Part shown: piece after piece, positions 11,964 to 22,844 of the stretch
Layout of the letters: each line of letters starts with the position of its first letter
How positions within the stretch are numbered: position 1 is the stretch's first letter
Notes under the pieces: model-generated
The model's database searches: none
The model's input: only the letters and a program-made list of their open reading frames with translations
Told to the model about the DNA's origin: nothing
Position numbers and translations under genes: made by a program
NCBI GenBank assembly: GCA_900155495.1
Contig: FTLJ01000603.1
Coordinates: 1 to 64,000, forward strand
Direction of reading: 5' to 3'
Source of the DNA: Porogramme epimiltina
Lineage: Eukaryota > Basidiomycota > Agaricomycetes > Polyporales > Polyporaceae
Length of the DNA stretch: 64,000 bases

Positions 11964-13267
11964 TTAGGGGCAGAAAGTGATGGTGTAATCGGCAGCGAGG
12001 CCGGAGTTGCACTCCCAGAGGGCCGTCCCGCTGGCCTCGTCGTAGGCGTACACGTACGAGTTCGGGCAGTTGTTCTCTGCACAGCATGGTCGCAAGGTAA
12101 ACGGAATGTTTCAGTTAGTGCGGATACTGGCATTACTCGGATAGAAGGACGCACTGAAGTAGGAGTAGTCCTGGACACCGGAAGGCGGGCAGGTTGCTGC
12201 AGTGTTGTGAGAACCGGTGCAGCAGTTCGGGTTGTTAGCTGCAGAGACAAAGATGATAGATTCAGCAAGATGCAAGGAAGGTTGACGCGAAATGCTTTAC
12301 TGGGATCGCCAAGCCCGGCGGTGCAGGCGCTCTTGCAGCCAACAGCGACTCCCGAGGAGTCGAAGGGACCCCTCAGTTCGGCAGGGCCTAAGGGAAGGGC
12401 GTCGTGAGAATGGTGAGGCAGAGACTGCAGTAATCAAAAAGACTCACAGTTCGGGTTGAGGTCCACCGGGCAGTCAGCGACGCCGCAACCTTTGTCGTTA
12501 GAGATGCGCATCGGCAGGTTGTATCCATCGACAAGAGACACTAGAAGATGAATACGTTGAGATCACAGACGGGGTGGCAGGGAGGATAGCCAGACGCACC
12601 GTCGTAGAAGTCTTGGTTCCCGGCACCCTGGAGAGTGAACTCCGCGACAGTCACGGGCGGAACACCCTATGTACAGAGACATTAGCGATGCACGAGTGCA
12701 TATGCATTATAGCAGGCCATACAGTGCCGGTGTGAGGGTCGCACTCAAGACCGCCGTTGCAGCCCCCGTCGACGCAGGAGTTGGGGCCAGAGTTGCTGCT
12801 GAAGTCGCAGTCGCGACGGCCCTAGGTAGCGTTCGTTAGCTCGCTCGAGAAGGGAGAGGCCTGTTTGTATTCCGCTTACCCAGATGCGGCCGGACTTCCA
12901 GTTGTCGGGTACAGAGAATGAGACCGTCTGGAATGAACCTTGTTCCCACCTACAGAAATAACGAAATCAGCGCTGAACATGGATGCCGAGAACGAGTGGG
13001 CGTACCCGGTAGGTTGGCTCGGAATAGCGGAGCCGACGTTGAGATCGGTGAATATCTGGAACAACGTCAGGAGCCATCTTATGCACACAATAGCGGGGGC
13101 TTACAGCAGGCCTATACAACCGTGCACCCATTAGCGTAGGGTCACTTTACTATGTGAAAGGGGGAAACGCACCAAATAGTGAAGGGGCAGTTGTTGTACA
13201 CCGTGAAAGTACGGGCAGTCGCGCCAGTCACGAAGGTGAGGGCAATAGCAGCGGCGAAGCTCTTCAT
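11964..13267 (-). CDS. Thaumatin-like protein, copy 1
   Basis: Secreted thaumatin/osmotin-fold protein of about 250 residues after splicing about nine short introns. The signal peptide MKSFAAAIALTFVTGATA is followed by the mature start RTFTVYNNCPFTIW. Then come PAIFTDLNVGSAIP, VSFSVPDNWKSGRIWGR, DCDFSSNSGPNSC, the signature-like DGGCNGGLECDPHTG, VTVAEFTL, DVSLVDGYNLPMRIS, GCGVADCPVDL, GVAVGCKSAC, NPNCCTGSHNTAATCP, NSYVYAYDEASGTAL and the family end DYTITFCP. The many cysteines are those of the eight-disulfide family fold. Family members bind or cleave beta-1,3-glucan; in fungi they are linked to cell-wall remodelling and defence. First gene of a four-copy array, with a TATAAAAG box 90 bp upstream of the ATG. 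It contains the 7-nt microexon at 13105-13111. Confidence 0.93.
13105..13111 (-). other. 7-nt microexon, thaumatin-like copy 1
   Basis: Exon 1 ends after two bases of the Trp codon (TG) at 13173. A 61-nt intron ends in ATAG at 13112. The seven bases GCCTGCT complete Trp and add Pro-Ala. A second intron of 49 nt (GTAAGC ... CCAG) then leads to ATATTCACC (IFT). Skipping the seven bases would break the frame and lose the conserved WPA. Confidence 0.85.
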
Positions 13268-14925
13268 GGCTACTGGAAAACGGTTTGCGGGTGAGAAGTG
13301 CTGTGTGCAGGAGAGGAACTGGGTTCTCTGGGGCTCACCACCGAAATATGCACCGTCTTTTATACACAACGGTGGGGCAGAGACGCGGCCCAACTCGGAG
13401 AGAGTGGCCTGCCGAACGCCTCAGTGCGGAGCCCGACTCTCAATGAACTCGGCACGAACTGGTTCTGCTTGCGGCGGCGAGTGGTTTCGCATCCGATGCA
13501 GCCACCGGCGCACTAACCTCTGCACCCATGAATAGCCGGACGAGTCCTCGGACGGTGGAAACGACTGTGGCAAGCGCCGCAAGTGCTTCGTCTTTGAAAT
13601 ACATGGCGTCGAACGTGCGCGACGAGGCCTGCGGCGCCCCAAAATCAAGATGGAAAAACGAGGGCCGCGGTGGCTAGCGAATACAGGGCCTTCCATCCCG
13701 AGCGTGGCTGTGATAGACGCTTGAGAAGCACTCATTAGAGTGGATTCCTTGGGCGACTCGTACGCGCGTTCTCGGTTTCTCGAGTATGACGATGAAATGG
13801 AACGCACCGTGCCGAGCGCGCGGCCCGGACGATGGCGCCATTAGCCCGAGTTCTGGCGTCGGCCGGGCTATTTGGGGGTTCGAAGAGACCTCTTCGGCCG
13901 GTGGAGTCGGGCGAAGGTCAAACTTGACGCAGATGGTAGGTATCGGGGTGGTTGAAAAACCACTCATCTAGTGGACCCGCCTTACACTTCTAGCCCACGC
14001 GGGCAGGAATGACCGAAGGGAGACCAATTGTCGAGTATTGATGTGGAGATAGTTGGTTGGGATATACCACCGTGGTCGAAGTTGTGGAGTGTGACAGATG
14101 TGGACAGGTTGTCCGCTGAACATGAGGCTCAGAGACCAAACCTGGCGACAACAGTGATGAGTGACGAGTTAAACTTTGAACCGCCACCGCCGTGACCTAC
14201 GTAAGAAAAGTCAAACCACAATCAGGGAATGCGGTCAAGACCATGCGTCGTGACATATACTTGACAAAACAAATGACGATGAGCTATCCAGTTGATAGTA
14301 GTGATTCTTGAGTCTTGAACGATCAGCATTAGGGAGTGGAGGACAGTGCCACGGTGATGGCGCTACAACGCAGCGGGGCGCTTGAATATGTTCGCGAAAA
14401 GATGGTGGGTGGTGGAGGGCCTGTTTATTCTCTTGGTGCAGAAGTACTAGACCGAGGGGGTGACACTGTTCAGATTATGGCAGTAGCAGAACGTAGTCTA
14501 ACACTCCAGTGAGCTGGTGACGGTAGTCTAGAAACGAGGACGACGTGGTCAATTTGATCCGGCCGCATATCTTTCCCACGCCCACAAGCGGCTTCTCTCA
14601 GCAAAAGTTGAAGTTCCAACTTCAGGCTTGCACAATGGACACAAAACACCCTTCAACTGCCCCGTATCTTCGTTTCAACTCGACAGCCTCTAATACAGAT
14701 GGATGTTGCACTGAGAAATGAAATGGTCACATTTCCAATTCTTCATGTACTGTCAAGAAATGCTATATACAGAAAGTATCGTGATCACAATAGCAGCGTA
14801 CAAATCTTTCTTGCGTTGGTTTGATGCACCCACTATACCATCACAACATCTTTGCAAACAGCCAGATACGTCTCCACTCCGAAAAGGGGCTCGCTTGTGC
14901 CCCATTCCTACTCCTAGATGTCCTT
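13268..14925. other. Intergenic between thaumatin-like copies 1 and 2
   Basis: The first 150 bp are the promoter of copy 1. From about 13400 to 14900 no gene is visible. Short frames on both strands lack starts and splice partners. The stretch is more AT-rich than the genes around it. Confidence 0.45.
13357..13364 (-). promoter_or_regulatory. TATA box, thaumatin-like copy 1
   Basis: TATAAAAG on the minus strand, about 90 bp before the ATG at 13267. The same octamer lies 80-107 bp upstream of the other three copies. Confidence 0.75.
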
Positions 14926-16207
14926 TCAAGGGCAGAACGTGATCGTGTAGTCGGCGTTGAGCCCGGAGTCGCACGTCCAGAGCGCCGTGCCGCTCGACTC
15001 GTCGTAGGCGTACGCGTACGAGTTCGGGCAGTTGGTCTCTGCAGGTTGCACGCGGCAGGTTTACCCGTAAGCAAATCAGGTGCACCTCAATGGTAAGGGG
15101 AAAACGCACTAAAGTAGGAGTAGAACGCGACGCCGGACGGCGGGCAGGTCGCCGCGGTGTTGTGCGAGCCCGTGCAGCAGTTCGGGCTGTTCGCTATAGA
15201 AGAGATCAGGGATTAGCGTGGCAGATAAGAGAGCGAAGGAGATAAACTCACCGGGGTCTCCGAGGCCTGCAATGCATGCGCTCTTGCAGCCGACGGGGAA
15301 GCCGGTAGAGTCAAACGGCCCCTTGAGCTGAGAGGGGCCTAGAGTACACAGATATCAGCGCCGTGGGTAGAAGATCAGAGCGGAAGAGAGGTACAGTTCG
15401 GGCCGAGATCGACGGGGCAATCCGCCACATGGCATCCCTTGTTGTTGCTGATACGCATGGGCAGGTTGTAACCGTCGACGAGCGATACTAAGAAAGGTGG
15501 GCGCGTCAGGATAGCGATAATGCGAGAAGAGAACAAGACGAACCATCGTAGAAGTCGCGGTTGCCGTCACCCTGGAGTGTGAATTCGGCCACAGTAGCCG
15601 GAGGAACACCCTAAGGCATTGGGTCAGCGATCGGACAGAATTCGATGAAAACCCGAATTGCTTACAGTGCCGGTGTGAGGATCACACAGCAAACCCCCGT
15701 TGCAGCCTCCATCCAAGCACGAGTTCGGCCCGGGGTTCGAGCTGAAGTCACAGTTGCGACGAGCCTAGATAAGGCGTAAGCATGAATACAGAATGTGCAT
15801 TCGTAAGGGGCGCGGCGTACCCAGATACGACCGGCCTTCCAGTTGTTGGGGACGGAGAAGGACACAGTCTGGAATGCGTTCTGCACCCATCTGCGTAAAT
15901 GGTTCCTTGTCAGCTGAGTGCGTGCCTCGTGGATCAGGATGCCTACCCGGTAGGGAAGTTGGGCGTGGCACTGCCAACATTCAAGTCGGTGAACATCTGT
16001 GGGAACGTTAGCCATATATAAACTCGTGCTGCATGAACGACATACGGCGGGCCTATACAAATATTACGAGTCAGTACGCTGTCAGAGGGTATAGTGTACC
16101 CACACTCACCAGATGGTGAACGGGCACTGGTTGTAAACAGTGAAGGTACGGGCGGTGGCGGTGGACACAACCGCGCCGAGCACGACGGCTAGAGTAGCGC
16201 TCTTCAT
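14926..16207 (-). CDS. Thaumatin-like protein, copy 2
   Basis: Same exon pattern and motifs as copy 1. Signal peptide MKSATLAVVLGAVVSTATA, then RTFTVYNQCPFTIW, PA (microexon), FTDLNVGSATPNFPTG, VSFSVPNNWKAGRIW, NCDFSSNPGPNSCL, DGGCNGGL, a CDPHTG site, GDGNRDFYDG, VSLVDGYNLPMRISNN, GCHVADCPVDLGPNC, GPFDSTGFPVGCKSAC, NCCTGSHNTAATCPP, NSYAYAYDESSGTALW and the end DYTITFCP. Odd point: the usual GCGVADC carries His for the second Gly (GCHVADC), and the CDPHTG segment is preceded by LL rather than LE. Secreted; probable glucan-binding or wall-active role as for the family. TATAAAAG lies about 100 bp upstream of the ATG. Confidence 0.92.
16046..16052 (-). other. 7-nt microexon, thaumatin-like copy 2
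   Basis: The seven bases GCCCGCC sit between an ATAG acceptor and a GTATG donor. They finish the split Trp codon of exon 1 and add Pro-Ala. Position and phase are identical to copy 1. Confidence 0.85.
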
Positions 16208-17923
16208 GGTGGCTGAAGCGTGTAGAGTGGGTGTCAAGTCTCGAGGTGCAGAGGAGTTGAGGACCAGGAGGCAGGTTCTCTGGAGCTCACCTCACATTTC
16301 TCCGAGCTTTTATACTGCAGGACGAGAGCTACGCTCTATCCTTTGAGGTGCAACAACGCCGGCGCCGCCTCCGGACGCGCTCGGTCGGCACCCATGACTG
16401 GCTGGACGCTCACGCTTCGGCGACGCATGTGCTTCGCCCATCAGCAGCCGAGGTTCGAACTCAGTTTCGCGCTCGTGATTGCGGCCGGAATGTCCATTCG
16501 CGGTGCACCAGCTTGTGCCAGTGCTCGCAAGCCAAGCCCAATGGAAGCCAACTCGGCAGATGCGGTACCACGGGCCGCCCGAGAGCCAGCTAGAGTGGTG
16601 TCCAGTCCGAGGGCTCGAGCGCTCTGCGCAGGGGCCTTCTAAAGATGAGCATGCCAGAGGTCCGCCGGGCAGACAGATGGACGCTGAGCTGCATATACCG
16701 GTGCTGATGGCAGAAGCGCTTGTGGACCCAGGGTGCCGTGTGGCCGTCCCGAGGATTGTTCTCATGGTAGTATTGGCGTCCTCTGAGAAGGCCGCGCGTT
16801 CCGCCTGCCTTCCTGGGTACGCGCGCATGTGCTGATCTCTTCACCCCGGCGCGCGTGAGCTAGGCCATGGGATCGTTTTCAACAATTGCTCGCTTTAGCG
16901 GAGCAGCTCGTGCACCCGTATATGGAAGCGTTGAGTAAGAATCTTTGGAAGGCGCACGGGGTTCTGATTGTAAGGATCTCGAGGAGTCCCTAGAGCGACA
17001 AGTCAGCAAGCGCACAACGTGATCATGGGCAAAGACCTCACCGCCGAGTGGCCCAGATACGCCGCTGGCAGACCGCGAGCAATGCGCGAAACGCCTCCTT
17101 AGCAACGCCAGAAGAATGAAGAACGCAGCCTTAACTGAGGTCTAACCGGTGAAAGTGTCAACTATGCCTCGGGAGGATGGAGATGAAAACCGTATTTGAG
17201 CAATTCATCGCGACTCACTGTGTAACAAGCTTCATGGGCCCTCCTAGCTGCTCCGAGGCATGTACCGGTTGCTTAAGTTGACATGAAGCCACTGGGGCCG
17301 AATCAGAACGGGCCGCCGAGCTTATGGATTGCACGATCCTGACCCTGGCTGGAAATGTTTTCTGCAGAAAAACTCTCGGCTGTGACACTAGCGAGCCGCA
17401 GTTTAGTGAGGCCAGCAGATCAGGGCGCCAAGGAGGGAGAAAAGTCGTCTGACGGTACACGTAGTCCGAGTCGGGGGATGCAAAGTTCGGGTCCAGGCAC
17501 GCCGGACGCCTCGGCCCGCCTCCCATCTATGCGCGCCTATGCGTCTCGGGCCACACATGCCACCGCCACCTGAGTCCAGCTCCACCCGACGAACGCCTCG
17601 GGAAATGCTGTGGCGGTCGGCGTCCGGGGTCTAGCCGGGACATTTGAAAGATGGACGCCATCCGGTTCCCCGCTCGTCGCACCTCGGAGGGGTAGACGTA
17701 TAAAAATATTTCATTCGAGCGAGTTACTGCAGGTAGCTTTCGTCACTGAGCGCTGGGCGCTGATGATCGGAGCGCGGGTGATGAGATGGAAGACGGGGAC
17801 ATGCGAGCAGGAGGGGGGGTATGCGGACGAAGAAAGGTTTGATAGGGCCGACGGACAATGTGCGCCGAGTGCTTGAGAAGCCGGCCGATAACCTTACCCT
17901 TCTCCCGCCACCTCATTTCCACT
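16208..17923. other. Intergenic between thaumatin-like copies 2 and 3
   Basis: Holds the promoter of copy 2. Frames of 80-170 codons near 16310-16850 occur on both strands without introns, start context or family motifs and are judged random. From about 17640 the sequence is the 3' flank of copy 3, which is repeated behind copy 4 (about 19450-19738). Confidence 0.5.
16307..16314 (-). promoter_or_regulatory. TATA box, thaumatin-like copy 2
   Basis: TATAAAAG on the minus strand, about 100 bp before the ATG at 16207. Confidence 0.75.
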
Positions 17924-19170
17924 TCAAGGACAGAACGTAACGGTGTAGTCTGGCTCAGAGGTGCAGGGGAACAGAGGACTGTTGCCCGACTCGGCGTCGT
18001 AGGCATACACGAGCGCATTCGGGCAGTTCCCCTCTGGAATTAATGATAACAAAGATAGTTAGCAAGGCAGTCATAGGTATTACGCTCACAAGGGACCACA
18101 CACTGAAGTAGGGGTAGAACGCGACGCCCGAAGGTGGGCAAGTCGCAGCCGTGTTGTGCGTACCGGTGCAGCAGTTCGGGTTGTTCACGGGGTCGCCGAG
18201 CCCGGCCTCGCACGCGCTCTTGCATCCGACCGGGAAGCCGGTGGAATTGAAGGGACCTATGAGCTCCGACGGGCCTAAGCGCACACCGTCACAGAAGACT
18301 CAATTATGAGAGGGAGAAGCCGGATCTAAGGGCAACCATAGGCCGACGTACAGTTGGGGCCGAGGTCAACCGGGCAGTCGGCGACACCGCAATCTGGGCT
18401 GTTGGAAATTCGGAGTGGCAGATTGTATCCGTCGATGAGGGACACTAGACGGGTTCGCAGTTAGCATAAGCGCGAGATGATGGTTGGGGACGAGAGCGCT
18501 TTACCGTCGTAAAAGTCCTGGTTCCCGTCGGCGCCAAGCGTGAATTCAGCCACTGTTACGGGAGGGACGCCCTATACGGTAACGTTAGTATACATCAGGC
18601 AAAGGTCAGTGGAGGGCGTACTGTGCCGGTGTGAGGGTCACATTCAAGGCCGCCGTTACAGCCGCCGTCCGGGCAGGAGTTGGGGCCTGGGTTCACGCTG
18701 AAGTCGCAGTCACGCCGACCCTTGCAGGAAGTGAGTAAAGCACAGCTATAGCATGGACTGCCACTTACCCAAATGCGACCGGCTCTCCAGTTGTTAGGAA
18801 CCGAGAAGGACACGGTCTGGGAAGCATTCTGGGTCCACCTGTGCAATTGAATGTACGTCAGCCTAGACTGCGAAAAATTCAAGGGCTCCGACTCACCCAG
18901 TAGGGTAATCGGGGGTCGCTGAGCCGACGGTGAGATCCGTGAAGATCTACGAGACGCATGAGAAGGGCCTTCACTGAGATACATAGCCTAGAAGGCGTAC
19001 AGCGGGCCTATATCAATGTATGTCCATGAGCATACTGACAGCACGGAGATGACTCGGAACACCAACCAGATGGTGAAAGGGCAGTTGTTGTACACTGTGA
19101 AGGTACGCGTACGATCAGCTGCCACACCAGTCGCGAAAGTGAGGGCGATGGCGGCAAAGACGCTCTTCAT
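17924..19170 (-). CDS. Thaumatin-like protein, copy 3
   Basis: Signal peptide MKSVFAAIALTFATGVAA, then RTFTVYNNCPFTIW, the PA microexon, IFTDLTVGSATPDYPTG, NASQTVSFSVPNNWRAGRIW, GRRDCDFSVNPGPNSCP, DGGCNGGLECDPHTG, VTVAEFTL, VSLIDGYNLPLRISN, CGVADCPVDLGPNC, FNSTGFPVGCKSACEAG, NPNCCTGTHNTAATCPP, and the end DYTVTFCP. Its C-terminal part differs from the other copies: YAYDAESGNSPLFPCTSE replaces the usual YAYDESSGTALWTC segment, although the cysteine is kept. Most similar to copy 4, with which it shares promoter and 3' flank. Secreted; wall-active or glucan-binding role is inferred from the family. Confidence 0.92.
19001..19007 (-). other. 7-nt microexon, thaumatin-like copy 3
   Basis: GCCCGCT between an ATATAG acceptor and a GTACGC donor; same place and phase as in the other copies. 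Confidence 0.85.
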
Positions 19171-19256
19171 GGCTACTAGAATAAAGCGCAAGGTAGGTTT
19201 GACCTTGACAGGAGAGGAACTAGAGCCCACTGAAGTCTACTTCGTATCCGCTCCTC

Positions 19257-19264
19257 CTTTTATA
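19257..19264 (-). promoter_or_regulatory. TATA box, thaumatin-like copy 3
   Basis: TATAAAAG on the minus strand, about 87 bp upstream of the ATG at 19170. Confidence 0.75.
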
Positions 19265-19738
19265 TGTTAGGCTGACTACAGCACACATATAACCTTCCGA
19301 GGCAAGACCATACACGTTGCCCACCCACTAGGCCTCAGGTGTCGAGGTATATTTAGCACCAGCAGCCGCTCCGGTCTGTGCACACGGCTCCGCAGACCGT
19401 TGGCGGGGCCGGGCCATCAAGGCACGCGCGGCCCTTCCGAGCGCAGAACCCATTGAAAGATGGACGCCATCCGGCTGGTCGCTCATCGCGCCGAGGAGGG
19501 GTAGACGATCCAAATGACATCATTCGAGTGAATTACTGCAGATAGCTTTCGCCGCTGAGCGCTGCGGCGCTGATGATCGGAGTGGGGGTAGTGAGACGGA
19601 AGACGAGAACATGCGAACAGGAAAAGGGGCGCGGAAGGAATGAAAGAAAGGTTTGATACAACTCCCGGACTTTGTGTGCCGCATTGACCAGGAGCCATGC
19701 CGATAACTTTGCCCTTCCCCGATCACTTCATTTCCACT

Positions 19739-20992
19739 TCAAGGGCAGAAGGTCACTGTGTAGTCGGCTTCGAGAGACGAAGAGCACGTCCACAGCGCCG
19801 TCCCGCTGGACTCGTCGTACGCATACGCGTACGAGTTGGGGCAGTTACCCTCTGTGATGGGTGATAACAAAGACGGTAAGCGGACTGGTTATAGGTGTTA
19901 GGCTCAGACGGAGCGACGCACTGAAGTAGGAGTAGTACGCGACTCCCGACGACGGGCAGGTCGCAGCCGTGTTGTGCGTGCCGGTGCAGCAGTTGGGGTT
20001 GTTCACGGGATCACCGAGCCCGGCTTCACACGCGCTCTTGCACCCAACGGGGAAGCCCGTAGAGTCGTATGGGCCTTTGAGCGCGGCCGGACCTGTAAGG
20101 GTACAGAAGAAGGGAGCGCTCTTGTCAGCGAGTTAAGCCGGTTCGAGGCGCCACTAGGCCGACGCACAGTTGGGGCCGAGGTCAACAGGACAGTCGGCAA
20201 CGCCACAGCCTTTGTCATTGTTGATCCGGAGAGGCAAGTTGTAGCCGTCGACGAGCGACACTGGGAGAGAGCGCAGCGAAGATGAGCGCGGGTTGAACAG
20301 ACGAGGCATGAAACAGTCTCACCGTCGTAGTAGTCAAGGTTCCCGCCGGCGCTGAGTGTGAATTCTGCGACCGTTGCAGGGGGGACACCCTGTAAGGCGT
20401 GATTAGTGACTGTTGTGGGGGTGGGGTCGATGGAAGGGCGTACCGTGCCGGTGTGGGGGTCACATTCGAGACCGCCGTTACAGCCACCGTCCAAACAGGA
20501 GTTAGGACCCGGGTTCACGCTAAAGTCACAGTCACGCCGAGCCTTGAAGGGGATTCGTGAGTAAAAACACTACGGCACAGCATGTCACTTACCCAAATGC
20601 GACCGGCCTGCCAGTTGTTAGGCACAGAGAAGGACACGGCCTGGTAAGCGTTCTGGGCCCACCTGTGCGATTGGATGTACGTCAGCATAGATAGATTCAG
20701 ATAAAGCGAAGAGCTCCGACCCACCCGGTAGGGTAGTCGGGGGTCGCTGAGCCGACATTGAGGTCCGTGAAGATCTGTGCGGTGTGTCAGCGAGTCCTTG
20801 ACAGAGACGCATAGTTGAGCGGGCGTACGGCGGGCCTATATCGAAGTATATTCGTGAGAACACTGACGGCGACATGGGAATACCTCGCAGGACGCACCAG
20901 ATGGTGAACGGGCAGTTGTTGTACACTGTGAAGGTACGAGCAGCTGCACTAGTCACGAAAGTGAGGGCAATGGTGGCAGCGACGCTCTTCAT
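19739..20992 (-). CDS. Thaumatin-like protein, copy 4
   Basis: Signal peptide MKSVAATIALTFVTSAAA, then RTFTVYNNCPFTIW, the PA microexon, IFTDLNVGSATPDYPTG, QAVSFSVPNNWQAGRIW, RRDCDFSVNPGPNSCL, DGGCNGGLECDPHTG, ATVAEFTLSAGG, VSLVDGYNLPLRINND, KGCGVADCPVDLGPNC, GPYDSTGFPVGCKSACEAG, NPNCCTGTHNTAATCPSSG, NSYAYAYDESSGTALWTC and DYTVTFCP. Complete by all visible criteria, about 250 residues. It is the first gene of the array in transcription order and the closest paralogue of copy 3. Secreted, disulfide-rich; family role in beta-glucan binding or hydrolysis. Confidence 0.93.
20829..20835 (-). other. 7-nt microexon, thaumatin-like copy 4
   Basis: GCCCGCC between an ATATAG acceptor and a GTACGC donor. 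It restores the Trp codon split after TG and adds Pro-Ala. Confidence 0.85.
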
Positions 20993-21071
20993 GGCTGGAG
21001 TAAAGCGCAAGGTGTGGCTTTGACAGGAGAGGAACTGGAGTTCGCTGAAGTCTACTCCGTATTCTCTCCTC

Positions 21072-21079
21072 CTTTTATA
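21072..21079 (-). promoter_or_regulatory. TATA box, thaumatin-like copy 4
   Basis: TATAAAAG on the minus strand, about 80 bp upstream of the ATG at 20992; the surrounding block matches that of copy 3. Confidence 0.75.
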
Positions 21080-21270
21080 CGCCAGGCCGACCACCGCACA
21101 CAAGAAGCCCTCCGAGCCAGAACCATCCACACTGTCGACCCACCAGGCCTCAGGCGTCGAGGTATACTTAGCACTGGCAGCCGCTCCGGTCTGTGCGTGC
21201 GGCTCCGCAGACCTCTGGCGGGGCCGGACGATCAAGGCACGGGCGGCCCTTCCCAGTGCAGACCTGCGCC

Positions 21271-22844
21271 TCCCGATGCAGCTGACCTCCGCCCGTTCCC
21301 CCGCAAGGCGGATCACACGCCTCGGAGGGTCGCTCACGAGCCCTGCGGCAGGGCCTGCTTTGACAGATGTGACGTCGACGCGAAGAGAGCATGAGGGCGT
21401 GAGGCGAGCTAGAGTTCGGGGGTGCGCATGGCGCGGCCCGCTTCGAATGAGATGGATGCGATGGGCTGCGGCGGGCGGAGGAACAGGGGGGGACGCGGTC
21501 GCTGAGGCTGCCGTGTCGGGTGTTGCTGCGCGGGGCGCCCGTGACCGTCCGCGCGTTCTGTTCTGATGCGCGGAGGACATGCAGTCCGGTGGGCGATATT
21601 CGCCCGCGCGGACGGGGCCGCCTTGACTACGTATGTGCGCCCCATGTGATGCACGGATTCCTTGTGGGCGGCCTGGGCCACGGGGCCGGAGGGCGATATG
21701 TCTTGTGATAGGTCGGAAGACTTCCCCTCAGCATCTTCTTGGTCCGAACGCCGAGTAATGAGCCCGACGCCCTGGGAGCAGGCGCATATCGCTGTGCAGA
21801 CGCGCCAAATGGAAAGCAGCGTGCTTAACATAGGCAGTGGCCCCCGTAGAATCAGACGGGGCCGTGGATGTTCTGAGGCTTGAAATTAACAAACAAACAA
21901 CGCGTCCACAGATGTCAACTTACCACAACTTCGAAACACCCGACGATAAAGCATTGCCCTGCACAAGACGATCGATGGAGGTCGCCGCGTTGAGAAGGAT
22001 TGCTAAGGGCGAGAGGCCATCGAGGCGAGGCTTCTTGGGACGATATGTCCTGGGACCATGTGCGTGATACGCTAAAGAGGAATGGTGAGAAGGGCGTGCA
22101 TATGCGACGGCGGCGATTGCATGTCGGTGCTGGCGCCGAGTATCGACGCTCGGCATACGGGTAGGTCGGATTTGAGTCGGATTACACTCGACGTTCTAGA
22201 GGCGAGATGAGTAAGTAGCGGAACTGCGAGCGGTGAGAGCACACATACATTGACCCTGAACTCCATCTGAGTTCACTCTTTCGCCCCTCTCGATTCGACC
22301 TCCTGGATTTGCCCTCGGCTGGACGAGGTTGCGCTTCGGCTACACGACGGCAGCGTTCGCCCGCGATGTGGGCACGGTGCTCGGAGACTCCAGGATGCTT
22401 ACAGAGACTGTGTTCAACATGAAACGTGCACCATGATGGACCATCTAGGCTGGCCGTGGTTGACGGCAGGGAACGGCTCGTTGGAGACTTTTCATATTGC
22501 CTTGAAACCTTGCAGCATAACGACATATCTTCCGGAGTAGAACGGCCGACCGAGAATGTTCTGGGGTGGGTACGTAGGGATTTGAGAATGACGCCCCGGT
22601 CACCGCCATGGTCGACGTCGAGGAGCAACTCAAACTCGACGAGCGGGTGTCGATCGCAGTGCCAGTGAGGCGCGGGGGCCTCGGGCCCGCAGTCGCCGGG
22701 CCCGGATATTGCGGCTTCCGGAGTCCCGAGGGCGTGCCTCATGGGGAAGCTGGGGATTGCGGGGTACGGACGTCCTTGTCCCCCTCCCCACATTCTACCG
22801 TCTCCTATTCCCCAGCCTGTTCTTGATTCAACTCTGCTCGCACA
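21271..22844. other. Intergenic, no supported gene
   Basis: The region separates the divergently oriented thaumatin-like array and the dehydrogenase. The longest open frame (minus strand, 22182-22874, 230 codons) overlaps the dehydrogenase start, has no motif and an unlikely composition. No repeats to other parts of the window were noticed. Confidence 0.5.

Larger units (their letters stand above)
17640..19460 (-). repeat. Tandem duplication unit A (thaumatin-like copy 3 with flanks)
   Basis: The 3' flank (for example ATGGACGCCATCCGG near 17651, then GCTGATGATCGGAG) recurs near 19460-19580. The gene recurs as copy 4, and the promoter block including CGCTCCGGTCTGTG recurs near 21180. Offset between copies is about 1.81-1.82 kb. 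Flanking DNA as well as the gene was copied. Confidence 0.8.
19450..21270 (-). repeat. Tandem duplication unit B (thaumatin-like copy 4 with flanks)
   Basis: Second copy of the roughly 1.8-kb unit. The promoter part (near 21060-21260) matches 19250-19440, including GTCGAGGTATA and CGCTCCGGTCTGTG. The 3' flank matches 17640-17900. The block at 19450-19738 is thus the 3' flank of copy 4, and the part just before it (19171-19440) is the promoter of copy 3. Confidence 0.8.
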
